DNA of 54,240 bases. Origin: Micromonospora arida (GTDB lineage: Bacteria; Actinomycetota; Actinomycetes; Mycobacteriales; Micromonosporaceae). Where the stretch lies: positions 1-54,240 of the forward strand of contig NZ_QGSY01000234.1 in assembly GCF_003857035.1 (NCBI RefSeq), in the 5' to 3' direction. The notes beneath the pieces were generated by a model. It made no database searches and was not told the origin of the DNA. It saw nothing but the letters and a program-made list of their open reading frames with translations. Both the position numbers and the translations under genes were made by a program. The stretch's first letter is position 1. The number at the start of each line of letters is the position of its first letter. Shown one piece after another: positions 17,720 to 25,567 of this stretch.

Positions 17720-17731
17720 TGACATTTGTCA
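17720..17731. promoter_or_regulatory. TGACA-TT-TGTCA palindrome upstream of the ABC operon
   Basis: A 12-bp dyad with 5-bp arms, 60 bp upstream of the chosen ATPase start and 78 bp upstream of the divergent hydrolase. Candidate binding site for the operon's own response regulator. It sits in the divergent promoter region. Confidence 0.4.
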
Positions 17732-17809
17732 GGGGGCCGTTCCCCGGATGGTTTCCCCGCCCGGCAGCGGGTAACCGCCGGGCCGAAGCCGCGACACCGG
17801 GAGGACGCG

Positions 17810-18664
17810 ATGGGTGCCACGCCGCAGGGTCAGGTCGACACGATCGTGTTGATCCACGGACTCTGGATGACGCCGCGCAGCTGGGAGGGGTGGGCCCAGC
17901 GGTACACCGAACGCGGCATGCACGTCATCGCCCCAGCCTGGCCCGGCATGGACCGGTCCGTGGAGCAGTTGCGCGACGACCCCGGCCCCATCGCCGAGCA
18001 GAGCATGGCCACGATCGTCGCGCACTACGACAAGATCATCCGGGCGTTGCCCCGACCGCCGATCATCATGGGGCACTCGTTCGGCGGCCTGTTCGCCCAG
18101 GTCCTCGCCGACCGGGGGCTCGGCGCGGCAGTGGTGGGGGTGCATCCCGCGGCGATCAAGGGGGTGCTCAAGGTGCCGCTGAGTCAGCTGCGCTCGGGCT
18201 TCCCGATCCTGCGCAGCCCCGCCAACCGCAACAAGGCCGTCCCGTTCACGGAGGACGACTTCGCCTACACGTTCGGCAACACGATGAGCCGCGAGGACTC
18301 CGACCGGGCCTGGCAGCGCTACGCCGTCCCCGGCGCCGGGCGGGTCTTCTTCGAGGGCGCGTTCGCCAACCTCGACCCTCGTTCGCCGGCCCGGGTCGAT
18401 TTCGGGCGTAACGACCGGGCCCCGCTGCTGCTGATGGCCGGCGAGGTCGACCACGTGGTGCCGGCGTCGGTGGTCCGCGCCAACGCCGGGCTTTACCAGA
18501 AGTCCCGGGCCCTCACCGCGTACGAGCAGTTCGCCGGCCGATCACACTTCACCGTCGGGCAGGACGGCTGGGAGCCGATCGCCGACTACGCGCTGGACTG
18601 GGCGCTGCGTGCGGCGGCCCTGCCCCGGGAGGCGACAATCGCCAGCGAGGCCCCCCGCCGCTGA
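17810..18664 (+). CDS. Alpha/beta-hydrolase family protein
   Basis: A 284-aa cytoplasmic hydrolase-fold protein. It shows the oxyanion-hole segment LIHGLWM near residue 15, the nucleophile elbow GHSFGG (Ser90), an acid in AGEVDHVVP, and the C-terminal histidine in AGRSHFTVGQ. No signal peptide is present. The substrate is unknown; relatives include esterases and lipases. I placed the start at the ATG at 17810, preceded by GGGAGGA at good spacing; an in-frame upstream ATG at 17726 would add residues with no family support. It is followed by a long hairpin at 18675. Confidence 0.85.
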   Translation: MGATPQGQVDTIVLIHGLWMTPRSWEGWAQRYTERGMHVIAPAWPGMDRSVEQLRDDPGPIAEQSMATIVAHYDKIIRALPRPPIIMGHSFGGLFAQVLADRGLGAAVVGVHPAAIKGVLKVPLSQLRSGFPILRSPANRNKAVPFTEDDFAYTFGNTMSREDSDRAWQRYAVPGAGRVFFEGAFANLDPRSPARVDFGRNDRAPLLLMAGEVDHVVPASVVRANAGLYQKSRALTAYEQFAGRSHFTVGQDGWEPIADYALDWALRAAALPREATIASEAPRR

Positions 18665-18674
18665 CCCCGGTTGC

Positions 18675-18740
18675 CGTGATCAGGTGATGAGAAACAGCTC
18701 TGGAATGCCTCTGACAGCTGTTTCTCATCGCCTGATCACG
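18675..18740. repeat. Intergenic hairpin with 25-bp arms
   Basis: Arms 18675-18699 (opening CGTGATCAGGTGATGAG) and 18716-18740 match over 25 bp with one mismatch, around a 16-nt loop. It starts 11 nt after the hydrolase stop and ends 55 nt before the M50 protease start. Probably a dispersed terminator-like element; one of three similar hairpins in this window. Confidence 0.85.
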
Positions 18741-18795
18741 CAAGACCACGCTGGCGGTGCGGCATGTCGGCGTCCTGGCGGGGTACCTCTGTGCG

Positions 18796-19941
18796 ATGAG
18801 GGCCAGTTTCCGGCTTGGCCGGGTCGCGGGAGTGCCGGTCGGCGTCAACTGGAGCGTGCTGGTCATCTTCGCGTTGATCGCGTGGGGTTTGGCCGCGAAC
18901 CAGTTTCCCCGTTCGTACCCGGACCGCTCACCAGTGGCGTACCTGCTCGCCGGCCTGGCTGCGGCGGTGGTGTTCTTCGTCGGCCTGCTCGCCCACGAGG
19001 TGTCGCACGCGGTGGTGGCCAAGCGCAACGGGCTGACTGTCGACGGCATCACGCTGTGGCTGTTCGGCGGTGTCGCCGAGTTGCGGGGCGAGCCGCGTGA
19101 CCCGGGCGCGGAGTTGCGGATCGCGGGTGTCGGCCCGCTGGTCAGCCTGCTGATCGGGGCGTTCTTCGGTGCCATCGCGGCGGTGCTCGCGCTGGCCGGG
19201 CAGGGCGGGCTGCTGTTCGGGGCGGTGGCCTGGCTGGCGGGCATCAACGTGCTGCTGGCCATCTTCAACGTGCTGCCGGCCGCGCCCCTGGACGGTGGCC
19301 GGTTGCTGCGCGCCGCGGTCTGGAAGGCCACCGGGGACCGGACCCGAGCGTCAGTGGTCGCCGCCCGGGCCGGCTGGGTGCTGGGTGTGCTGCTGATCGG
19401 CCTGGGGTTGTGGCAGTTCCTGTCCGGGGTCGGTTTCGGCGGGCTCTGGCTGGCCCTGATCGGCTGGTTCCTGATCGGCGCGGCCGGGATGGAGGAGCGG
19501 CAGGCCCGCACCGGCACCGCGCTGCGCGGGATTCGGGTGGGCGATGTGATGACCCCGCAGCCGCAGACCGCCTCGGCGCAGATGACGGTCGCGGACTTCG
19601 TCGACCACTACCTGTTCGCGTACCGGCATTCGGCGCTGCCGCTGACCGAGGACGGCCGACCGATCGGCCTGGTCACCGTCGACCGGGTGCGGGGCGTGCC
19701 GCCGGAGCGGCGGGCGTCGACCACGCTGGCCGAGGTGGCCTGCCGGGCCGACGAACTGGTGCTGGCCCAGCCCGGTGAGCAGCTCAACGACCTGCTCCCC
19801 CGGCTCTCCGAGTGCGCCGACGGCCGCGCGCTGGTGGTGACCGAAGACGGCCACCTGACCGGGATCGTCTCCCCCAGCGACATCAGCCGCGCCGTCCAAC
19901 GCAGCACCCTCCGCACCCCCACCTCCACCCCCTCCCGTTGA
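18796..19941 (+). CDS. Site-2 protease-like zinc metallopeptidase (M50) with CBS domains
   Basis: An intramembrane metalloprotease of 381 aa. The N-terminal half has about six transmembrane helices with the zinc site HEVSH (67-71) and the third ligand region NVLPAAPLDGGRLL (Asp166). The C-terminal third (about 240-375) holds two CBS modules (VGDVMTPQPQ and LVVTEDGHLTGIVS), which usually sense adenine nucleotides. S2P proteases cut membrane-bound regulators such as anti-sigma factors; no partner is visible here. The start at 18796 has a weak -10 (TACCTC) six nt upstream. The stop codon lies inside the next hairpin. Confidence 0.92.
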   Translation: MRASFRLGRVAGVPVGVNWSVLVIFALIAWGLAANQFPRSYPDRSPVAYLLAGLAAAVVFFVGLLAHEVSHAVVAKRNGLTVDGITLWLFGGVAELRGEPRDPGAELRIAGVGPLVSLLIGAFFGAIAAVLALAGQGGLLFGAVAWLAGINVLLAIFNVLPAAPLDGGRLLRAAVWKATGDRTRASVVAARAGWVLGVLLIGLGLWQFLSGVGFGGLWLALIGWFLIGAAGMEERQARTGTALRGIRVGDVMTPQPQTASAQMTVADFVDHYLFAYRHSALPLTEDGRPIGLVTVDRVRGVPPERRASTTLAEVACRADELVLAQPGEQLNDLLPRLSECADGRALVVTEDGHLTGIVSPSDISRAVQRSTLRTPTSTPSR

Positions 19942-19999
19942 TCATGGAGTTGGCGGCGCGACACGCCGGCCTCGGCACCGCCAACCTCATGATCAACGG
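19935..19999. repeat. Intergenic hairpin with 22-bp arms between convergent genes
   Basis: Arms 19935-19956 (CCGTTGATCATGGAGTTGGC onward) and 19978-19999 pair with two mismatches, loop 21 nt. It includes the stop codon of the M50 gene and ends 13 nt before the end of the convergent oxidase gene, a good position for a bidirectional terminator. Confidence 0.82.
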
Positions 20000-20012
20000 A
20001 AGGGGCGCGGGG

Positions 20013-21284
20013 TCAGCGGGGGAAGTAGCGGTCCAGGGCGTCGGTGCGGAACGTGCCCTTCGGGTCCAGGTCGGCCAGGAGCGCGGCGAAGTCGGCGTAG
20101 CGCGGGTAGCGGGCGGACAGCTCGGCCGGGTCGGTGACGAAGACCTTGCCCCAGTGCGGGCGGGCCGCGAAGGGCGCCAGCCGCTCCTCCACGGCGGCCA
20201 CCACGGGAAGCACCGCTGCGGTGTCCTCGATCCAGGTGAAGTGCAGCACGAAGCTGTCCCGCCGGTAGTTCGGGCTGAGCCACAGCTCGTCGGCCGCCAC
20301 CGTCCGCAGCTCGGACACCAGCAGCACCGGGGCGATCAGATCCGCCAGGTCGTCCAGCGCGGCGAGCGCGTCCGCCGCCGCCGTCCGCGCGACGTGGTAC
20401 TCGGACTGCAGTTCGTCACCGCTGCTCGGTGTGAAGCCGAGCTTGAAGTGCGGCAGCCGCTCGTGCCACGGGCCCGGCTCGCCGAGCTGCGGGGTGCAGT
20501 TCTCCGCCGGCATGCCGAGCACCGGGTGCCGGGGCTGGTCGGCCGCGGTGGTGCCCAGCCAGTCCGCCGGGGGTGGCGGCTGGTCCGCCAACTGCTTGCG
20601 CCACACCTCGCGCAGCCGGGGCTCACGGAAGTCGGTGAAGACACTCACGCTGTACGCCGAGCCGAGCGCCTCGTCCAACGCCGTCCGGTCCAGGTCGAGG
20701 CGTACGTACTGGCGCAGCGCGAAGGTCGGCACGACGTCGACTGTGACGCGGGTGACCAGGCCCAGCGCGCCGAGCCCGACCACCATGCCGGCGAACGTGT
20801 CGGTGTCGCGGTCGACCCGGAGCAGATCGCCGTCGGCGGTGACCAACTCCAGGCCGGCGACCGTGCTGGCCAGGTTGCCGTGGGTCTGGCCGGAGCCGTG
20901 GGTGGCGGTGGCCACCGCGCCGGCCACCGAGATGTGCGGCAGCGAGGCGAGGTTCGCCAGCGCGTACCCCTGGGTGTGCAGCTGTCGGGCGACGTCGCCG
21001 TAGCGCATCGCGCCGCTCACGGTGACCTGCCCGCGCTCGTGGTCCACCTCGACGACCGGGGGCAGCCCGGCGAGGCTGACCAGGTCACCGTCGGTGTCGC
21101 CGATACGGTTGAAGGAGTGCCCGCTGCCCACCGCGCGGATCCGGCTGCTGCCGGCGACGAGCCGGCGTAGTTCGTCGACGGAGGTGGGGCGGTGGAACGC
21201 CTTCGCGGCGTACCGCACGTTGCCGGCCCAGTTGCGGCGCGGAACGTCAGTGGTCGACGCGGCGTGCGATCCCTGCGCGGTCAT
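20013..21284 (-). CDS. FAD-linked alditol oxidase-like protein
   Basis: A 423-aa flavoprotein of the vanillyl-alcohol-oxidase fold. The FAD domain has GSGHSFN, in which His56 is the expected covalent flavin attachment site. The domain continues through PHISVAGAVATATHGSG. The C-terminal half resembles D-arabinono-lactone/alditol oxidases. Known actinomycete relatives (AldO, xylitol oxidase) oxidise xylitol or sorbitol with O2 and release H2O2. Length matches AldO. No signal peptide. Its ATG overlaps the stop of the upstream membrane protein gene, so the two are coupled. Confidence 0.88.
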   Translation of the reverse strand: MTAQGSHAASTTDVPRRNWAGNVRYAAKAFHRPTSVDELRRLVAGSSRIRAVGSGHSFNRIGDTDGDLVSLAGLPPVVEVDHERGQVTVSGAMRYGDVARQLHTQGYALANLASLPHISVAGAVATATHGSGQTHGNLASTVAGLELVTADGDLLRVDRDTDTFAGMVVGLGALGLVTRVTVDVVPTFALRQYVRLDLDRTALDEALGSAYSVSVFTDFREPRLREVWRKQLADQPPPPADWLGTTAADQPRHPVLGMPAENCTPQLGEPGPWHERLPHFKLGFTPSSGDELQSEYHVARTAAADALAALDDLADLIAPVLLVSELRTVAADELWLSPNYRRDSFVLHFTWIEDTAAVLPVVAAVEERLAPFAARPHWGKVFVTDPAELSARYPRYADFAALLADLDPKGTFRTDALDRYFPR

Positions 21285-22033
21285 GTGGCGGTCTCCCGAT
21301 CGGTGCTCTGGTGGTCGGCCAACGCGGCGACGAGGGCACCCAGGACGGTATCCGTCTGGAACGTGTTGTAGCCACGCTGGGCGATCGGCAGCCCGGCCCT
21401 GGTGGCGCGTTCGATCTCCCCCCGGGCCGCCTGCCGGGCTGACGTGTCCCCTGACATCAGCGCGTCCTGGCCACGTCGGATCAACCGGTCGACCCGGTCC
21501 ATCTGGTAGCCACGCAGACCGACCGTAAGCTCCGGTGCCTCGAAGGCGGCGCGGCGCACCGCGAGCAGGTCGACGAACCGGTCGCCGGCATAGCGGGTCA
21601 ACGCGGCCGACACCTGCTCGGGCTGCTCACGGACCTGGTCGAGGACGAGCAACTCGACTGCGGCTCGGCCGTCGAGCGGATGGCGGGCGGTCACCAGCTC
21701 ACGGGGCACACCTTGCACCGGCACCATCAGCAGTCGCGGCGGTTTCGCGTAGCCGTCGCGTCGGGGCGGCTCGTCGAGGACCAGCGCGTCGACCTCGTCC
21801 CACCGAATCTCCCGGCGCAGCCCGGGACGCCGGATGCTGAGCCCTTCCGAGTGGATCCTGAACCGGAACGGCCGCATCGCGCTGACCAGCGCCAGCGCGC
21901 CGAGCGCGATCGCCCCCACCGCGATGATCGTCCGTAGCAGGGCGCCGTCGCTGGGATAGACCAACAGGAGCACTCCACCGAGTACGCAGACCAGGGCGAG
22001 CGCACGGGCCCCCCGATTCCGGCGCAGTTCCAC
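21281..22033 (-). CDS. Membrane protein with PH-like domain
   Basis: A 250-aa protein of uncertain role. Two hydrophobic helices at about 9-26 and 33-51 are followed by a PH-like bacterial domain (RPFRFRIHSEGLSIRRPGLR, then REIRWDEVDALVL), as seen in many actinobacterial membrane proteins. The C-terminal 80 residues are helical and contain LRGYQMDRVDRLI, which resembles the start of DivIVA-type coiled-coil segments. GTG start with a G-rich stretch upstream. It overlaps the alditol-oxidase gene by 4 nt; the link between them is unknown. Confidence 0.75.
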   Translation of the reverse strand: MELRRNRGARALALVCVLGGVLLLVYPSDGALLRTIIAVGAIALGALALVSAMRPFRFRIHSEGLSIRRPGLRREIRWDEVDALVLDEPPRRDGYAKPPRLLMVPVQGVPRELVTARHPLDGRAAVELLVLDQVREQPEQVSAALTRYAGDRFVDLLAVRRAAFEAPELTVGLRGYQMDRVDRLIRRGQDALMSGDTSARQAARGEIERATRAGLPIAQRGYNTFQTDTVLGALVAALADHQSTDRETAT

Positions 22034-22153
22034 GCTCGGACCCCCGTTTCATGACCGTGGCGTCGGTCCCGACATCTTCCGCCAGACCGGGCACCAAGGG
22101 CACCGGTCGATCGGGCACGGTTGTTCTCGTCGTCGTCGGGGAACCCTACGCCC

Positions 22154-22576
22154 ATGAGCAGCTACCGCGATCCGGCCGCACGAGGTGACGTCTTCCCCTC
22201 CGAGGAGGAGCTGGACCCCACCGGCACCGAGGTCGAGCAGGCCAGCGCGCCGCCGGCCGGCGGGTTTGCCAGCCACCCGTCGCCCACTCCCGGTCCTCGG
22301 CCCACACCGGCACCCGCGCCCGCTCCGACGCCGGTGCCGGCACCCGGCCCGCCACCGCGCGCCCCTGGCGCACAGTCGATCGTGACGCGTCACCTGGACG
22401 GCTCGGTGGAGGTGGTCACCGACCTCGACGGTGACGGCGTCGCCGACGTCGTGCAGATCGACGTGGACGGTGACGGGATCCCGGACATCACCTACGTGGA
22501 CAGTGACCGCGATGGGCGGCTGGACACCGTGCTGGGCGACCCGAAGACGGTCGGGACGGGCGCCCACCGGGCCTGA
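22154..22576 (+). CDS. Small protein with tandem DxDxDG calcium-type loops
   Basis: A 140-aa protein with no signal peptide. Residues about 25-80 are a low-complexity Pro/Ala linker. The C-terminal part has three successive acidic loops, TDLDGDGVAD, DVDGDGIPD and DSDRDGRLD, like those in dockerin, thrombospondin type-3 and EF-hand-like calcium-binding repeats. Function unknown. I prefer the ATG at 22154 over an in-frame one at 22121; no strong ribosome site supports either. It is divergent from the PH-like gene and convergent with the luciferase-like gene. Confidence 0.7.
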   Translation: MSSYRDPAARGDVFPSEEELDPTGTEVEQASAPPAGGFASHPSPTPGPRPTPAPAPAPTPVPAPGPPPRAPGAQSIVTRHLDGSVEVVTDLDGDGVADVVQIDVDGDGIPDITYVDSDRDGRLDTVLGDPKTVGTGAHRA

Positions 22577-22608
22577 CCGGCGGCAACGTCCCACGGCCAC
22601 CGGCCGAC

Positions 22609-23538
22609 TCAGAGCTTCGCCATCACCTCGCTGGCGACCAGCTCCAGGTGCTCCAGGTCGCTGAGGTCCAGCACCTGGAGGTAGAGCCGCTCGCTGCCGA
22701 TCTCCGCGTACCGGCCGATGGTGTCCAGCACCTCGGCGGGTGTCCCGGCCAGGCCGTTGGCCCGCAGCTCGTCGGGTTCGCGGCCGATGGCGGCGGCCCG
22801 GCGGGCCACCTCGGCGTCGTCGCGCCCGCAGCAGAGCACCAGGGCGTTGGACCAGACCATCCCGGCCGGGTCCCGGCCGATCTCGACGCAGGCCGCGCGG
22901 ACCCGGTCGAACTGCGCCGCGGTGTCCGGCACCGAGGCGAACGGCAGGTTGAACTCGTCGGCGTAGCGGGCGGCCAGCCGAGGGGTGCGCTTCGGGCCCG
23001 TCCCGCCGAGCAGGATCGGAGGACGCGGCTGCTGCACGGGCTTGGGCAGGGCGGGAGAGTCCCGGACCGGGTAGTACCGGCCGTCGTGGTCGAACCGCTC
23101 CCCCGCCGGCGTGGACCAGAGCCCGGTGATCACAGCGAGCTGCTCCTCCAGCCGGTCGAACCGCTCGGCCAGCGGCGGGAACGGGATGCCGTACGCGCTG
23201 TGCTCCTCGGCGAACCAGCCGGTGCCGATGCCCAGCTCCACCCGGCCGCCGCTCATCTGGTCGACCTGCGCCACGGTGATCGCCAGCGGGCCGGGCAGCC
23301 GGAAGGTGGCGGCGGTCATCAGCGTGCCGAGCCGGATGCGGCTGGTCTCCCGGGCCAGGCCGGCGAGCGTGGTCCACGCGTCGGTGGGGCCGGGCTCGCC
23401 GCTCACGTCACCCATCATCAGGTAGTGGTCGGACCGGAAGAACGCGCCGTAGCCGGCGTCCTCTGCGCAGCGGGCGACGGCGAGCAACTGGTCGTAGGTG
23501 GCACCCTGCTGGGGCTCGGTGAAGATCCGAAGTTCCAT
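22609..23538 (-). CDS. LLM-class, probably F420-dependent oxidoreductase
   Basis: A 309-aa luciferase-like monooxygenase-fold enzyme. The N-terminus MELRIFTEPQQGATYDQLL, the SDHYLMMGD segment, the IRLGTLMTAATFRLPG segment and the GGRVELGIGTGWFAEEH motif are typical of TIGR03560/F420-dependent subfamilies. Substrate unknown; the cofactor is inferred from family and lineage. The start at 23538 has a -10 box TATGCT six nt upstream. It is divergent from the ArsR/SRPBCC operon. Confidence 0.9.
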   Translation of the reverse strand: MELRIFTEPQQGATYDQLLAVARCAEDAGYGAFFRSDHYLMMGDVSGEPGPTDAWTTLAGLARETSRIRLGTLMTAATFRLPGPLAITVAQVDQMSGGRVELGIGTGWFAEEHSAYGIPFPPLAERFDRLEEQLAVITGLWSTPAGERFDHDGRYYPVRDSPALPKPVQQPRPPILLGGTGPKRTPRLAARYADEFNLPFASVPDTAAQFDRVRAACVEIGRDPAGMVWSNALVLCCGRDDAEVARRAAAIGREPDELRANGLAGTPAEVLDTIGRYAEIGSERLYLQVLDLSDLEHLELVASEVMAKL

Positions 23539-23544
23539 GATCCG

Positions 23545-23550
23545 AGCATA
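23545..23550 (-). promoter_or_regulatory. -10 element of the LLM oxidoreductase gene
   Basis: Minus-strand TATGCT (23550-23545) lies 6 nt before the ATG at 23538; leaderless geometry. Confidence 0.55.
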
Positions 23551-23590
23551 GGGAGCTGATCGGCGGTGGCGCGTCGGGACGGGGACCGTC

Positions 23591-23630
23591 GTCATATGCT
23601 TTGACAGTCATATGGCGGAGGAGGCATATT
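23591..23630 (+). promoter_or_regulatory. ArsR-gene promoter and direct-repeat operator
   Basis: A perfect -35 TTGACA (23601-23606) and a -10 CATATT (23625-23630) have 18-nt spacing. The sequence GTCATATG occurs at 23591-23598 and again at 23607-23614, bracketing the -35. Transcription would start at or next to the GTG at 23637. The repeats are a good candidate autorepressor site for the ArsR protein. Confidence 0.65.
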
Positions 23631-23636
23631 GGAAAG

Positions 23637-23948
23637 GTGCCCACCGACGCCTTCACCGTCCTCGCCGAGCCCACCCGGCGCCGGATCCTCGATCAGCTCC
23701 GCGACGCCGAACGCAGCGTCGGCGAGCTGGTCGATGGGCTCGGGGTCAGCCAGCCAGCCGTCTCCAAACACCTGCGGGTGCTTCGCGACGCCGGCTTCGT
23801 CACCTGCCGGACGGCCGCCCGACAGCGGATCTACCGCCTCGACCCCGGCCCGCTGCGGGTCGTCGACGGCTGGCTCGACCCGTACCGGAGGCTCTGGGCC
23901 CGACACCTGGACGCCCTGGAACGGCACCTCGACAGTCAGGAGCAGTGA
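23637..23948 (+). CDS. ArsR-family winged-helix repressor
   Basis: A 103-aa repressor-type protein with a winged HTH: LAEPTRRRILDQLRDAERSV, then LVDGLGVSQPAVSKHLRVLR (recognition helix) and the wing TAARQRIYRL. No metal-binding ELCVCDL motif is present, so it probably belongs to the ArsR group paired with SRPBCC proteins. I use the GTG at 23637: it lies six nt after the -10 box, whereas an upstream TTG at 23601 is the -35 element itself. The stop TGA abuts the next ATG. Confidence 0.9.
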   Translation: MPTDAFTVLAEPTRRRILDQLRDAERSVGELVDGLGVSQPAVSKHLRVLRDAGFVTCRTAARQRIYRLDPGPLRVVDGWLDPYRRLWARHLDALERHLDSQEQ

Positions 23949-24479
23949 ATGGACCGCGACGCGTTCCGCCCGAGCCCACCCGCCGACGTGCACGCCGAGC
24001 GAAACGACGCTCGCGCGACCCTCGTCTTCGTCCGCGACCTGCGGCATCCGCCAGCCACCGTCTGGGCGGCACTGACCGACCCGGCCCAGCTCGCGCAGTG
24101 GGCGCCGTTCCTCGCCGACCGCGATCTCGGCAACGCCGGCGCCGCCGTGCTCACCCTCGTCGACGGCGAGACCACCCAGGAGGACCCGGCGACGGTACGC
24201 CGGGCCGAGCCGCCGCACCTGCTGGAGTACACCTGGGGCGACGACCTGCTGCGCTGGGAGCTGAGCCCGCTGGGCAGCGGCACCCGGCTCACCCTGCGGC
24301 ACACCGTCGCCGACCGGGGCATGCTGCCGATGGTCGCGGCCGGCTGGCACCTCTGCCTCGACGTGGCCGACCGATTGCTCGACGGCGACCCGGTCGGCCC
24401 GATCCGCGGCGCGGAGGCCAAGGACTTCGGCTGGCCCGAGCTGCGCGACGCGTACGCCGAACGGCTCGGTGAGGGCTGA
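23949..24479 (+). CDS. SRPBCC/AHSA1-type domain protein
   Basis: A 176-aa START-like (SRPBCC, AHSA1 group) protein with the typical opening FVRDLRHPPATVWAALTDPA, LAQWAPFLADRDL, and a C-terminal GWHLCLDVADRLLDGDPVG stretch. Such proteins bind hydrophobic ligands; in ArsR-SRPBCC pairs the ligand and target are usually unknown. The ATG starts immediately after the ArsR stop, so the two are one operon. It is followed by a hairpin. Confidence 0.9.
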   Translation: MDRDAFRPSPPADVHAERNDARATLVFVRDLRHPPATVWAALTDPAQLAQWAPFLADRDLGNAGAAVLTLVDGETTQEDPATVRRAEPPHLLEYTWGDDLLRWELSPLGSGTRLTLRHTVADRGMLPMVAAGWHLCLDVADRLLDGDPVGPIRGAEAKDFGWPELRDAYAERLGEG

Positions 24480-24530
24480 CCGGTGCAGTTCCGGCGGCCC
24501 CGGAGCCCGGAGCCGCCGGAACCCGGTCAG
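24476..24530. terminator. Bidirectional hairpin between SRPBCC and GH-like genes
   Basis: CTGACCGG...GTTCCGGCGG pairs with CCGCCGGAAC..CCGGTCAG across 24476-24530, with a short bulge. It includes both stop-codon regions of the convergent genes. Confidence 0.7.
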
Positions 24531-25567
24531 ACGTACGGCCGCTTGGCGTACGCCTCGCGCAGCGCGGTTAACCCGGCCGCCTTCGGCACCAGGGTGCCCC
24601 ACCCGGAGTTGAAGTAGTTGGTGCGCACGATCCGTGGCCCGTGCTCGGCGTTGAGCTGGGCGATCGCCGGCGGGACGGTGGCGATCCAGGCGGCTTGGTT
24701 CGGGATCTCGGCGACCCTGACGCCCCACTCCGCGATGATCACGGGTCGGGACAGCGCCACCGGCCCGAGATCCGCCACCGCCCAGTCCTTGGTGCGACGA
24801 AACCGGGCCAGCGCGGTGTGGCTGGCGTTGGTGCCGTACACGTTCCACTGGAGGTAGTCGAGGCGCGACATCAGCGACTCCGGGTGGGTGCGCTGGAAGC
24901 ATTCCCGGTCGAAGCCACCCAACCCCACCGAGAAGGTCGTCCCGGTGGGCAGCGTCCGCGCCTTGAACCACGTCAGGATGTAGTTCATCGCCTGCACCGC
25001 GCGAGCGTCCGACTCGGCCCAGGTGTACGCCTTCCCGTCCTCGGTGGTGCCGAACTCGTGATCGGTGTCCAACTCCGAGGCAAGCTGGATGTTCACCCCG
25101 AAACCGAGCGCCCGGTACTGCGACAGGGCGCGGGCGAACAACCCGTCGCACTGCCCCTTGATCACCTGGCCGTACCCGTACGCCCTCGGCCAGGTGGTGC
25201 CGGGTCGCTGCTGGATGGTCATCGACGGGGCCGGCACCGTGTAGCTGACGCCGTCCACCGTGAAGCTCTGCGGCCCGTAGTTCGGGGCGCCGTAACTCTT
25301 CAACTCCAGGACCATGTTCATCTGCACACCGGCCTTGCCCAGGTTGACCAGCCAGGGCCGGTTGTAGCCGGGGAAGATGTAGCCGTCGGCGAAGCTTCGG
25401 TACTGGGTGAGCGACCGGAAGTTGCCGCCGGTCATGTCGGCGGTCGGGTCGGCGCCCCCGGAGAGGTAGTAGCCGCCGAGCACGGGTTGGCTCAGGCTGT
25501 AGTCGGCGGCGGCCGTCGCGGTGTTGCCGGCGGCGTCGCGGACCTGGACGGTGACCCGGGGCATCAC
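24527..25567 (-). CDS. Glycoside-hydrolase-like TIM-barrel protein with N-terminal Ig-like segment
   Basis: A 346-aa protein, not confidently assigned to a GH family. Residues 1-30 (MPRVTVQVRDAAGNTATAAA onward) look like the last strands of an Ig-like domain. The rest has features of a TIM-barrel hydrolase: NMVLELKSYG, GVNIQLASELDTDHEFG with candidate acidic residues, LQWNVYGTNA, and PVIIAEWGVRV, where the Glu is a possible nucleophile. No signal peptide is present. The start overlaps the stop of the Ig-like gene upstream by 4 nt, one frame apart. Relatives in my memory include phage tail-associated and actinobacterial hydrolase-like proteins. See the finding on a possible frameshift. Confidence 0.65.
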   Translation of the reverse strand: MMPRVTVQVRDAAGNTATAAADYSLSQPVLGGYYLSGGADPTADMTGGNFRSLTQYRSFADGYIFPGYNRPWLVNLGKAGVQMNMVLELKSYGAPNYGPQSFTVDGVSYTVPAPSMTIQQRPGTTWPRAYGYGQVIKGQCDGLFARALSQYRALGFGVNIQLASELDTDHEFGTTEDGKAYTWAESDARAVQAMNYILTWFKARTLPTGTTFSVGLGGFDRECFQRTHPESLMSRLDYLQWNVYGTNASHTALARFRRTKDWAVADLGPVALSRPVIIAEWGVRVAEIPNQAAWIATVPPAIAQLNAEHGPRIVRTNYFNSGWGTLVPKAAGLTALREAYAKRPYV

